NCBI GenBank assembly: GCA_020636445.1
Contig: JACJXV010000005.1
Location: 67,236 to 131,235 of the forward strand
Source of the DNA: Lewinellaceae bacterium
Lineage (GTDB): Bacteria > Bacteroidota > Bacteroidia > Chitinophagales > Saprospiraceae
DNA: 64,000 bases
Direction: 5' to 3'
Of this stretch, positions 56,433-64,000 are shown in pieces. Every line of letters starts with the position of its first letter. The stretch's first letter is position 1. A model generated the notes under the pieces. That model did not search any database. It saw only the letters and a list, made by a program, of their open reading frames with translations, and had not been told where the DNA came from. The position numbers and the translations under genes are program-made.

Positions 56433-57503
56433 CTATGCATCCCCCCCGTAATTCGCAATGTAATAACGCAGCCGAGCCAGTTGCTGGCGGTCTCCGAGTA
56501 CAATGAAGCTGGTACCTGGCGTCAATTGGATGTCAGGGCGGGGGTTAACATGGTAGTGCCCTTCGGCATCGCGAAAGCCAATGATATTAGCGCCGGTTTC
56601 CCGGCGGATATGCAGATCCTGGATAGATTTGTAGCGACAAACACCGGGGACCTCTTCGAAGAGGAGTTCTTCAAAACCAATATCTGAGCGGTATTCGTTG
56701 GTGATGAACGAAAAGAAGTCCACGGCTCCGGGTTTGGTGACCAAGGTTGCCATGTAAAAACCACCAATTTGCTCGGGCATGACCACATGGTCCGCACCGG
56801 CCAGGAGCAATTTTTTTTGGGAGCGGGGGTCTTTCGCCCGGCTGATGATACTGATATTTGGATTGAGCTGGTTTGCCGTCAGTACCACAAATACATTATC
56901 GGAGTCGTCGGGGAGGGCGGAAATAAGCGCCTGGGCGCGTTTGATTCCGGCGCGCACGAGGGCCTCATCGTGGGTAGCGTCTTCCTCGACGAAGAGTAAT
57001 TTGCCATCTGATTTTTCCAGTTGCTCAATAACCTCTGGATTAGAGTCAATAATGACAAAAGGGATTTGGTGCTTGGTAAAGTGCGTTACGATCTCCCGGC
57101 CATAGCGGCCATAACCACAGATGATTACATGGTTTTCCAGTTTGTCGATACCGGTATTGATCAGGTTGAGATACATTTTTTTAAAGATTTCCCCTTGAAT
57201 AATATAATAGGAAAAGACGGAAAGCAAGTAGGCAATCATCCCTACATTAAAGAGAATATAGACGGAAACAAACATTTTCCCGGCCCAGTCGAGCGGCTCT
57301 ACTTCGGTATAGCCTACGGTAGAAATGGTAATTACTACCATGTAAAAGGCATCAGAAAGAGAATACCCTTCAAAATACATAAAGCCGATTACCCCCAGGC
57401 TAATATCCAGGAATAAAAGCAACAAGGCTACCCGAAGATTCAGCAAGATACCCGGGAAGCGTGACCAGTGAAAAGAATGTAGCCGCGGGGCTTTAGGATC
57501 CAT
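56433..57503 (-). CDS. Two-helix potassium channel with TrkA-N (RCK) domain
   Basis: A 356-aa ion channel. Two membrane helices (~22-42 and ~73-95) flank a pore loop whose filter reads T62-V-G-Y65-T66-E67 instead of TVGYGD. An RCK/TrkA-N Rossmann domain follows (HVIICGYGRYGREIV, ~118 onward, with acidic residue at the end of strand 2: IIDSNPE) and a TrkA-C domain (~270-345, ending IVLGDRQQLARLRYY). NAD(H) or another nucleotide should gate it. Convergent with the hydrolase gene. Family is certain; the filter variant raises the question of selectivity. Confidence 0.92.
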   Translation of the reverse strand: MDPKAPRLHSFHWSRFPGILLNLRVALLLLFLDISLGVIGFMYFEGYSLSDAFYMVVITISTVGYTEVEPLDWAGKMFVSVYILFNVGMIAYLLSVFSYYIIQGEIFKKMYLNLINTGIDKLENHVIICGYGRYGREIVTHFTKHQIPFVIIDSNPEVIEQLEKSDGKLLFVEEDATHDEALVRAGIKRAQALISALPDDSDNVFVVLTANQLNPNISIISRAKDPRSQKKLLLAGADHVVMPEQIGGFYMATLVTKPGAVDFFSFITNEYRSDIGFEELLFEEVPGVCRYKSIQDLHIRRETGANIIGFRDAEGHYHVNPRPDIQLTPGTSFIVLGDRQQLARLRYYIANYGGDA

Positions 57504-57633
57504 ATTGATTAACTAAAACACTGTGATGAAAATCAGAGCCTGGATTGATAGTCCTCCTTTCTTTCTTGCAAGAAAACGTTTACATTGATATAGATGTTGG
57601 GGTGATTCTGCAAGCAAATAAAAGCCCAAAGCC

Positions 57634-58818
57634 ATGAAAAAATATCTTTTACTAACTATCGCACTTGTAACGCTTGTGCTGGCGGAGGTGAGTGGACAGT
57701 CATTGTTGTCGGAATCGTCGGTGGACGTCATGGCTCAAAAATATATCAAAAAAGCTAAAAATGCAGGCCTGATTATTGGTATCTATCAACAGGGGCAGTT
57801 TCGGTTTTTTCCTTATGGAGAGTGGCCGGGGACAGTTGCGCCGGAAGAACGACTTATGCAATTAGGAGCAGCTACCAGCGTATACACGGCTACCTTATTA
57901 GGGTTTGCGATGGCGGAAGGGCGGGTACATTCCTGGGATCCCTTGCAGCGATTCTTACCTGATTCCATCGAGGCTCCCCGGTATGATCCCGCTTTATTAG
58001 GTGTAGAAATGGCAGAAGATCGATTGAGTTGTGATCCGGATCCCTTATCGCCGCCGGAAGCAATAACACTTTGTCAATTGGCTCAACATACCTCGGGCTT
58101 GACTTGCGCCTGCACTGAAGGCTATTTATGGCATCCTTTGGTGGGCATGTCCGGCAAGGAAAAGCAGCCTCCTTATGACCCTGATGAATCGTTTTTCTGG
58201 GCAAGTCTTAGTTCGATGGAAGTTACGTTTCCTCCGGGAACGAAATACCGCTACTCCAATCAGGGGATGGCCGTTTTAGGCCAGGTGCTTTCCCGCCTGT
58301 ATAACACCTCTTACGGGGCCTTGATTGACCGCTACCTGGGGAAACCATTGGGTTTACAGGATACCCGGGTAAAACTAACCAGTGGCCAGCGGGAGCGCAT
58401 TCAACCAGGCTTCGACACAAAGGGCCGATCGGTAGCTCCCTGGGAATTCTCAGCGTCTGTAGGAGCTGGAGGGCTATGGTCAACCCCTGCGGATGTTTTA
58501 CACTTTCTGGCAGCCCATTTAGGCACGCGTACCGCCTTGGTCAATGACGTACGGGAGGTTGTCACCGCTCCCGCAGTCGATTTTACGTTTCCTGGCTGGC
58601 GACGCCCAACCCAGAGTGCTTATGGATGGCTGGTATCCCGCCTGCGGGAAGACGATCCACGGCAAATTCACTGGATTAACGGGGGAACCGGAGGGTATCG
58701 GGTGTTTATGGCCTTCGTTCGGCAAAATCAACTGGGACTGGTTGTCATGGCCAACAGCGAATATGATGTTGATGAATTAGGGTGGGGAACCCTTGAGCTC
58801 ATGCTGGGCAGTAATTGA
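57634..58818 (+). CDS. Serine hydrolase (class C beta-lactamase-like) homologue lacking SxxK
   Basis: A 394-aa exported protein: signal LLLTIALVTLVLAEVSGQ, then the beta-lactamase/D-Ala-D-Ala peptidase fold. The YxN motif (KYRYSNQGMAVLG) and the third motif (HWINGGTGGYRVF) are present. The SxxK motif, expected in GSxxK-TFTATLL, reads GAATSVYTATLLG (78-90): the nucleophile Ser is Ala79 and the Lys is Ser82. The protein should therefore not acylate substrates and may be a binding or regulatory pseudoenzyme. Single gene, divergent from the channel. Confidence 0.85.
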   Translation: MKKYLLLTIALVTLVLAEVSGQSLLSESSVDVMAQKYIKKAKNAGLIIGIYQQGQFRFFPYGEWPGTVAPEERLMQLGAATSVYTATLLGFAMAEGRVHSWDPLQRFLPDSIEAPRYDPALLGVEMAEDRLSCDPDPLSPPEAITLCQLAQHTSGLTCACTEGYLWHPLVGMSGKEKQPPYDPDESFFWASLSSMEVTFPPGTKYRYSNQGMAVLGQVLSRLYNTSYGALIDRYLGKPLGLQDTRVKLTSGQRERIQPGFDTKGRSVAPWEFSASVGAGGLWSTPADVLHFLAAHLGTRTALVNDVREVVTAPAVDFTFPGWRRPTQSAYGWLVSRLREDDPRQIHWINGGTGGYRVFMAFVRQNQLGLVVMANSEYDVDELGWGTLELMLGSN

Positions 58819-59398
58819 TGGATTGATTTGGGAAGTGCAAAACCCCCTGCCCAACTGCGTCGGGGTAAACGGTTACCCCCGAGACTGGTTACTCGTTATT
58901 AGTTACTGGTTTATTCGCTCTTCAAAAATGACCTCGCGAAGGCGCTATGAAGACGCAAAGAGTGATTCCGCCTGCTCACTGCTAACTGAAAAACGTTGAA
59001 TTGGTGCCTGGTGGCTGATACTGGTTGTTGGCCTGTTGATGCCTAAATAACGTTGACCGTTTATCATTTCCGATTTCCCACTCCGACTGCGTCGGAGCAA
59101 GTTTCTCATTTCCCACCCCCTACTAAAAATGCTTCGGGCGGTACAACTTATTTGCCTCCTGCTTGGGAGGTTGATGCGTAGTAATGCAAACTAACGCTGA
59201 ATTGAGCATTTGATTTATTTGACCTGCTCGGCCACAAAAAATGTGCAAGTCCAGTTTAGAAACTCTCAAGATGTCTTATCTTCTCGCTGAAAATAATCTG
59301 ATAATAAATTTGGAAGGGAAATGATTTCTTGGGGCACTCTACTTAGCCCCTAGTATCGGTTACTCTTTTTCAGGCCTTTGTCCACGCACCCAAACCCT
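58819..59398. other. Gene-free spacer with mosaic repeats
   Basis: Holds AACTGCGTCGGGGTAA (half of the CCGAC dyad), TTACTGGTT microrepeats (58880-58910), GATGCCTAAATAACGTTGACCG (also seen near 39460 and 47483) and the heptamer/hairpin element at 59064-59119. From 59120 to 59398 there is only AT-rich sequence with a CCTCC-N6-GGAGG hairpin (59156-59171). No gene seen. Confidence 0.6.
59064..59119. repeat. Heptamer tract with CTCCGAC dyad
   Basis: ATTTCCGATTTCCCA, then the dyad CTCCGAC-TGC-GTCGGAG (59081-59097), CAAG and TTTCTCATTTCCCA. Same layout as 5731-5786 with a different hairpin in the middle. Confidence 0.78.
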
Positions 59399-60001
59399 AT
59401 GAGAGACCCACGTGTAGACGCCTACATCATTAAAGCTGCACCCTTTGCGCAGCCTTTGCTTAGCCACCTTCGGGAAATTGTCCACCAGGCAATTCCGGAT
59501 ATTGACGAAACGATAAAATGGGGATTTCCGCATTTTATGTATCAGGGGGCCATTCTTTGTAATATGGCAGCCTTTAAACAACATTGCACGTTTGGCTTTT
59601 GGCGCGCTGCTGAACTTGCCGATGAGGAACAAATGTTGCAAACCGTAGGCCGTACGGCGATGGGACATCTGGGGAGGCTGACCCAAATGGAAGATTTACC
59701 GCCTGCCACTGTTTTAACTGCCTATCTTATCGAAGCACAGGCCTTGGCGCAGCTTCCGGCTCCCCCCGCCCGGAAGCAACGCGACCCGCTTCCAGAGCTT
59801 GAGATCCCGCCAGTATTGGCTAATGCGTTGGCCAATGACGAGGACGCGAAGGCTGCTTTTGAACGGTTTAGTCCATCTCATCGACGGGAGTACATCGAAT
59901 GGATTATGGAAGCCAAAACCTCAGCAACCCAGGAAAAGCGGGTAGCTACAACCCTGGAGTGGTTGCGGGAGGGAAAGTCCCGGAATTGGAAATACCAGTA
60001 G
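59399..60001 (+). CDS. DUF1801/YdeI (OmpD-associated) family protein
   Basis: A 200-aa cytoplasmic protein from ATG 59399 (an in-frame TTG at 59378 is less likely). Residues ~10-110 form a DUF1801 domain (REIVHQAIPDIDETIKWGFPHFMYQGAILCNMAAFKQHCTFGFW), and ~130-200 the YdeI C-terminal helical domain (PELEIPPVLANALANDEDAKAAFERFSPSHRREYIEWIMEAKT). The second part is linked to bacteriocin tolerance in some hosts; the molecular role is unknown. Single gene after a repeat-filled spacer. Confidence 0.88.
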   Translation: MRDPRVDAYIIKAAPFAQPLLSHLREIVHQAIPDIDETIKWGFPHFMYQGAILCNMAAFKQHCTFGFWRAAELADEEQMLQTVGRTAMGHLGRLTQMEDLPPATVLTAYLIEAQALAQLPAPPARKQRDPLPELEIPPVLANALANDEDAKAAFERFSPSHRREYIEWIMEAKTSATQEKRVATTLEWLREGKSRNWKYQ

Positions 60002-60016
60002 GCGGGGTATTTTTCG

Positions 60017-60024
60017 TAAGTTTG
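60017..60024 (+). promoter_or_regulatory. -7 box upstream of the amidohydrolase gene
   Basis: TAAGTTTG fits TAnnTTTG exactly, 58 bp before the ATG at 60083. No -33 TTG at the right spacing. Confidence 0.35.
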
Positions 60025-60082
60025 TTTGGAAGACATCCTCAATGACTTGGGATTCAGCAAAAGCAAATAATCATGTTTAGTT

Positions 60083-61192
60083 ATGGTGAATAGCAATTAT
60101 CGGTGTGTACTAATGCTTCTGCTCCTGATGAGCAGTACCTTTTTAGTAGCCCAGGAGGGTGATCCTGATCCACGCATGGATTTTGAAAAATACGATCCAC
60201 CTTCCAGCCTGGTCGTTCCCGAACACCCAAAAACGCGGTCAAAATTTCCGTTTGTGGATATCCATAGCCACCATTGGAATATGGCCACACAAGACTTGGA
60301 TAAGCTCCTGGTGGAAATGGATTCGCTCAATATGGGGCTTTGTGTGAATTTAAGTGGCCGTGGGGGCACCGCCCTGAAAGGAATGATGGACAATGTGCGT
60401 AAGTATGGTTACGAAAACCGCATTGCCATTTTCACCAATGTCAGTTTTAATGGCATGGACGAACCGGATTGGACGGAAAATGCAGTTAAACAACTGGAGT
60501 ATGATGTTGCTGCCGGTGCCAAAGGACTTAAGATATTCAAAAGTCTGGGGTTGAGTGTAAGTGACTCCAAGGGCCGGGTACCCATTGATGATCCCCGGCT
60601 GGATCCCATTTGGGCGAAATGTGGCGAGTTGGGTATTCCAATTCTGATCCACTCCGCAGATCCCAAGCAGTTCTGGGAGCCGTTTGACGAACAAAACGAA
60701 CGGTGGCTGGAATTGAAAACGCACCCCCGCCGGAAGCGCAGTGCCACCGATCCGGCCCCTTTCGAGCAAATTATTGCCGAACAGCACCATGTTTTCCGGA
60801 AGCACCCAGGTACTACGTTCATTAATGCCCATTTCGGGTGGTTCGCCAATGACCTGGATTCCCTGAGCCGCCTGATGGATGCCTTACCCAATATCAATAT
60901 TGAATTCGGGGCGGTAATCGCGGAGCTGGGGCGTCAACCTCGACAGGCAAAGGCCTTTTTTGAAAAGTATCAGGATCGGATTCTGTTTGGCAAGGATGCT
61001 TATAACCCGGAAGAATATTACACTTATTTTCGGGTGCTGGAGACGGCAGATGAATATTTTCCCTACTACAAACGCTACCATGCTTTCTGGCGGATGTATG
61101 GGCTTGATTTATCCGATGAAGTATTGCGTAAAATTTATTACAAGAATGCAGTCCGCATCATTCCCGGACTGGATATAAGCGTTTTTGAATAA
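60083..61192 (+). CDS. Exported amidohydrolase family protein
   Basis: A 369-aa metal-dependent hydrolase of the amidohydrolase-2 type with a signal peptide (CVLMLLLLMSSTFLVAQ). The first metal motif is VDIHSHHWN near residue 58; further ligands are likely His in ILIHSADP and in FINAHFGW, and Asp in ILFGKDAY. The acidic residue after strand 1 and the Lys-rich strand KGLKIFKSLG complete the barrel pattern. Related enzymes decarboxylate or hydrolyse ring compounds; the exported location and the substrate are unexplained. It precedes the TPM protein by 19 bp. Confidence 0.88.
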   Translation: MVNSNYRCVLMLLLLMSSTFLVAQEGDPDPRMDFEKYDPPSSLVVPEHPKTRSKFPFVDIHSHHWNMATQDLDKLLVEMDSLNMGLCVNLSGRGGTALKGMMDNVRKYGYENRIAIFTNVSFNGMDEPDWTENAVKQLEYDVAAGAKGLKIFKSLGLSVSDSKGRVPIDDPRLDPIWAKCGELGIPILIHSADPKQFWEPFDEQNERWLELKTHPRRKRSATDPAPFEQIIAEQHHVFRKHPGTTFINAHFGWFANDLDSLSRLMDALPNINIEFGAVIAELGRQPRQAKAFFEKYQDRILFGKDAYNPEEYYTYFRVLETADEYFPYYKRYHAFWRMYGLDLSDEVLRKIYYKNAVRIIPGLDISVFE

Positions 61193-61211
61193 CCATTTTC
61201 ACACGTTCTTC

Positions 61212-62474
61212 ATGCGTACGAGCAAGTTGGTTCGGGCACTATTCCTGGGGGCTTTGGTGCTGTTCAGTGCGGTAACTTTGTCAGCACAGTCCTTCTTTAC
61301 CGTTCAGCAAGTTCCGAACCCGAAACAGACGGGGAGTGGTTATGTGAGTGATCCGGAAGGTTACCTGTCGAGTGTGGAGGTGGCCGAGATTAATCGATTG
61401 CTGACCGACCTGGAAGCATCCAGTACGGCTCAGGGAGCGGTAGTCATGTTGAATTCGATTGGGGATGCAAACCCCAAGGAGTTTGCCACTGCCTTATTCA
61501 ATACCTGGAAGATAGGGCAAGCCGGAAAGGATAATGGCTTGCTGATTCTGGTCGTTATGGACCAGCGGCGTACCGAATTTGAAACGGGGGATGGTCTGGA
61601 AGGACTGTTGCCGGATTTGATCTGTTACCGGGTTGGTATGGAAGTTTTATCCCCTAATTTTCAAAAGAGCAGGTTTGGCCAGGGGCTCATTCTTACCGTC
61701 CAGCGGTTTTCAGAAATTCTGACCACGCCTGATGCCCTGCAGGAGATGGAGGATAGCCAATATAATCCGGTTGCTTCCGGCGGTAGGAATAATCCCTGGA
61801 TAGGCTTGGTTTATTATGGGTTTGTCAACTTAGTCTTTCACATCTTCCTGTTGGGGTATTTGTTCTATCACCTGGGTAGCCGGGATGAAGCCTATGACAA
61901 ATACCGGGCCGTGAGGCGGGTCGCCTTATGGCCATTTTTGGTGGTATTTCCGCTTCCTTATGTGTTGGTATACCTGTTTTTGCGCAAGCGTCTGAAAGCA
62001 CTGCGGTATCAACCCCGCTTTAGCCGGATAAGTGGAGCCCCGCTCCGGTTAGTGCCGGAGGAAGAGGAAGACTATTTTCTGGAAAAGGGACAGGTTACAG
62101 AAGAGGAAATTGGTGTAGCCGACTATGATGTCTGGGTTTCAGAAACGGATGAGAATGATTTACTTATTCTTCGCTACGGGAAATGGAACAGCACCTATTC
62201 CCGCTGCCCGTCTTGTCATTATGTTACGTATTACCATTCGTTTTCCCAAACACTAACGCCAGCGACTTATTCTCATTCCGGTCGACGCTTGGTGGTATAT
62301 GCCTGTAAGAATTGTAATTATCAGGAGCGCAAGGAACAAACCATCCCGAAAAAGGTGCAATCAACCAGTAGCAGTGGTGGGTTCAGCGGCTCCAGCGGCG
62401 GTTCTCGTTCCGGAGGGAGCTCCAGTTGGGGTGGCGGCCGCAGTAGCGGCGGTGGCGCCGGGGTGAGTTGGTGA
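61212..62474 (+). CDS. TPM-domain (YgcG-like) membrane protein with zinc ribbon and Gly/Ser tail
   Basis: A 420-aa protein from ATG 61212 (an in-frame TTG at 61185 overlaps the previous gene). Signal peptide ALFLGALVLFSAVTLSAQ; TPM domain ~20-165 (GYVSDPEGYLSSVEVAEINRLL, QAGKDNGLLILVVMDQRRTEFETGDGLEGLLPD); two membrane helices ~195-255; a treble-clef-like zinc ribbon with CPSC and CKNC; and a low-complexity tail of Gly/Ser (SSGGFSGSSGGSRSGGSSSW) as in many YgcG proteins. TPM proteins are linked to photosystem repair or membrane-complex maintenance. TGATG overlap with the next small ORF. Confidence 0.87.
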   Translation: MRTSKLVRALFLGALVLFSAVTLSAQSFFTVQQVPNPKQTGSGYVSDPEGYLSSVEVAEINRLLTDLEASSTAQGAVVMLNSIGDANPKEFATALFNTWKIGQAGKDNGLLILVVMDQRRTEFETGDGLEGLLPDLICYRVGMEVLSPNFQKSRFGQGLILTVQRFSEILTTPDALQEMEDSQYNPVASGGRNNPWIGLVYYGFVNLVFHIFLLGYLFYHLGSRDEAYDKYRAVRRVALWPFLVVFPLPYVLVYLFLRKRLKALRYQPRFSRISGAPLRLVPEEEEDYFLEKGQVTEEEIGVADYDVWVSETDENDLLILRYGKWNSTYSRCPSCHYVTYYHSFSQTLTPATYSHSGRRLVVYACKNCNYQERKEQTIPKKVQSTSSSGGFSGSSGGSRSGGSSSWGGGRSSGGGAGVSW

Positions 62475-62656
62475 TGAAAAAGAGCCATCATTTATATTGG
62501 CAGTTCCTCTCCTTTCAGGTTAAAAAAACGCAACGCTTTCTATGGCTGCTAAACCCAGCCTCACCACTTCGGCTGGCGCTATTACGGGTATTACCCGGGC
62601 AAGTGGTGAACTTTTTCCCACGAGTATCCTTACCTGTTGAACGACTTTATTCATGA
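62474..62656 (+). CDS. 60-aa linker ORF of unknown function
   Basis: The ATG at 62474 shares its A with the TGA stop of the TPM gene (TGATG), and its TGA stop overlaps the photolyase ATG by four bases (ATGA, 62653-62656). The 60 residues are basic and hydrophobic (KKTQRFLWLLNPASPLRLAL, then LLRVLPGQVVNFFPRVSL) with no recognised domain. Double overlap argues that it is translated, possibly mainly to couple its neighbours. Confidence 0.45.
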   Translation: MKKSHHLYWQFLSFQVKKTQRFLWLLNPASPLRLALLRVLPGQVVNFFPRVSLPVERLYS

Positions 62657-64000
62657 GCCGTCAGCATATCAATGTAGTGTGGTTTAAACGGGATTTGCGC
62701 CTGCAGGATCATGCCCCGCTGGTTGCTGCCCAGCAAGCGGGCCTACCCGTTGTGCTTTTGTTTTGTTTTGAACCACAGCTGATGGCTGGACCTACCAGTG
62801 ACCTGCGTCACTGGCGCTTTGCCTGGGAAGCTTGCCAGGATTTACAGCGGCAATTATCTCCCTTTGGGCATGAGCTGTTGGTTTGTCAGCAGGAAGTACT
62901 CTCGGTTTTAGCGCAATTGAAGCAGCAAGTTGTGATCGATACCCTTTTTTCCCACCAGGAAACCGGCGACCAACACACGTTTGCCCGGGATCGAAGGGTG
63001 GGCCAGTGGTGCCGGGAACAAGGTGTTCGTTGGGCTGAATACAGTCAGGATGGCGTAATGCGGGGGCGACAGAACCGCCGGGGCTGGGCTACCCATCTCG
63101 AACAATTCCTTGCGGCACCCTTAGCGCAGCCTCAGGTCGCCCAACTGAGCACCTGGCGTATCCCTGCCGACTTACGCATTTTGCTAACCGGGGATCCGCT
63201 GCCGCAAGCATTCAAAGAACCTGCACCAGCTTTTCAACCCGGAGGAGAAACCAATGCCTGGCGTTATTGGCAGAGCTTTCAAAGTACCCGGGCCATTAAC
63301 TACGGCCGCCATTTGTCCAAACCCGCCTTGAGTCGTCGCAGCTGTAGCCGCTTGTCACCCTATCTGGCCTGGGGAAATATCAGCCCGCGGCACTTATGGC
63401 AGGAAATCGGCGGCCATCCTGAAGAAAACCCAATCGGGCGTAGTTTGCACGCCTTTCGTACGCGCTTATGGTGGCGTAGCCATTACCTGCAAAAACTGGA
63501 ATCCGACTGGAGAATGGAGTTCAATCCGATTAACGCCGGGTTCGCTGCCGCCGATCAAGACCTGGACGAAAACTTGTTCAACGCCTGGGCAACCGGTCGA
63601 ACGGGATATCCGATGGTTGATGCGAGTATCCGGTGCCTGAAGGCTACCGGTTGGATTAACTTTCGGATGCGGGCCATGCTGGTGACCTTTGCCACGTTTA
63701 CCCTGGGGCTTCCCTGGCAACAAGTAGCCTGGCATTTGGCGCGCCTTTTTCTGGATTATGAACCGGGTATTCATTATCCGCAAGTACAAATGCAGGCGGG
63801 TTTGACCGGATACCATACCCTCCGCATCTATAACCCTACGGTACAGGCCGTTCGGCACGACCCGGAAGGAGTGTTTATTCATGCCTGGTTGCCGGAATTA
63901 CGGTTAGTTCCACCTCCCCAATGTTTTGAACCCTGGAAACTTACCGCTCTTGAAGCAGAACTTTATCAAGTGAAATTAGGGACAGATTATCCGAATCCCA
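62653..64000 (+). CDS. Cryptochrome/photolyase family protein (3' end outside the window)
   Basis: 449 codons are present with no stop before the edge. The N-terminal alpha/beta domain opens INVVWFKRDLRLQDHAPLV, the usual photolyase start. The FAD domain has TGYPMVDASIRCLKATGWINFRMR and WHLARLFLDYEPG. In the segment facing the flavin N5, where CPD photolyases read LASNNGGWQW, this protein has PGIHYPQVQMQAG, so the N5-near Asn and the first Trp of the photoreduction chain are replaced. It may be a photolyase of an unusual subgroup or a light sensor. Translation is coupled to the 60-aa ORF. Confidence 0.92.
   Translation, partial: MSRQHINVVWFKRDLRLQDHAPLVAAQQAGLPVVLLFCFEPQLMAGPTSDLRHWRFAWEACQDLQRQLSPFGHELLVCQQEVLSVLAQLKQQVVIDTLFSHQETGDQHTFARDRRVGQWCREQGVRWAEYSQDGVMRGRQNRRGWATHLEQFLAAPLAQPQVAQLSTWRIPADLRILLTGDPLPQAFKEPAPAFQPGGETNAWRYWQSFQSTRAINYGRHLSKPALSRRSCSRLSPYLAWGNISPRHLWQEIGGHPEENPIGRSLHAFRTRLWWRSHYLQKLESDWRMEFNPINAGFAAADQDLDENLFNAWATGRTGYPMVDASIRCLKATGWINFRMRAMLVTFATFTLGLPWQQVAWHLARLFLDYEPGIHYPQVQMQAGLTGYHTLRIYNPTVQAVRHDPEGVFIHAWLPELRLVPPPQCFEPWKLTALEAELYQVKLGTDYPNP

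Noticed and set aside
1..64000. tRNA, rRNA or tmRNA genes
   Set aside because: No cloverleaf-like segment with a TPsiC arm or rRNA core sequence was noticed on either strand.

Overview
The window looks like chromosomal DNA of a Bacteroidota bacterium, most likely of the Saprospiria/Lewinella type. The evidence: one long secreted protein ends in a type B type IX secretion (gliding-motility) C-terminal domain; there are several outer-membrane barrels and a large GH20 lipoprotein; many starts lie behind the Bacteroidota -7 box TAnnTTTG; Shine-Dalgarno sequences are weak; G+C is near 50 percent. No rRNA, tRNA, CRISPR array, prophage or intact mobile element was seen. The right edge cuts a photolyase gene.

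Layout. 0-5.6 kb: M16 peptidase, a lone methylmalonyl-CoA mutase, an antirepressor-like protein and a small DUF4440 lipoprotein. 5.8-13 kb, minus strand: T9SS-exported IgGFc-binding-like protein, sterol-desaturase-type hydroxylase, a membrane protein, a CPA1 Na+/H+ antiporter and a DUF6702 protein. 13-19.6 kb: two oxidoreductases, then a tight minus-strand operon of DUF481 protein, bestrophin channel, TMEM175-like K+ channel, beta carbonic anhydrase and OsmC, then a divergent DJ-1/HxlR pair. 19.8-28.2 kb: GH20 hexosaminidase, PHP-domain protein, a probable barrel, aceK and succinate-semialdehyde dehydrogenase. 28.5-31.3 kb, minus strand: serine acetyltransferase, cysteine synthase, a Crp/Fnr regulator, then a 35-aa membrane peptide and a DUF2892 protein. 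31.7-39.4 kb, plus strand: TetR, LolA-like protein, two FtsX-type permeases, LolD-like ATPase and a barrel protein, then an OmpW-like barrel and an EamA transporter. 40-42.5 kb: gamma carbonic anhydrase and GNAT (minus), hemN (plus). 42.6-43.4 kb: IS110-family remnant inside nested inverted repeats. 44-56 kb: stress and acetylation block (Hsp20, two universal stress proteins, a split kinase/APH pair, a bactofilin-like membrane protein, an HDAC-type deacetylase, a Pat-type acyltransferase, a GNAT, a hydrolase). 56.4-64 kb: TrkA-N potassium channel, a serine-hydrolase homologue without its SxxK motif, YdeI-like protein, amidohydrolase, TPM-domain protein, a 60-aa linker ORF and a partial cryptochrome/photolyase.

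The most unusual part is the intergenic DNA. About ten spacers are mosaics of the same short modules: heptamer tracts (TTTCTCA and variants), GC-rich hairpins followed by CAAG, a CCGAC-GCA-GTCGG dyad, and longer dispersed repeats of 47, 54 and 92 bp in direct or inverted copies. Two spacers 30 kb apart carry the same roughly 300-bp module order. In addition, the IS110 remnant keeps a structured 5' non-coding end that could be a relic bridge RNA, and three promoter regions have a Crp/Fnr-type dyad. At two of these the dyad lies about 30 bp before a clear TAnnTTTG box, which fits a low-oxygen or sulfur-responsive Crp/Fnr regulator acting locally.
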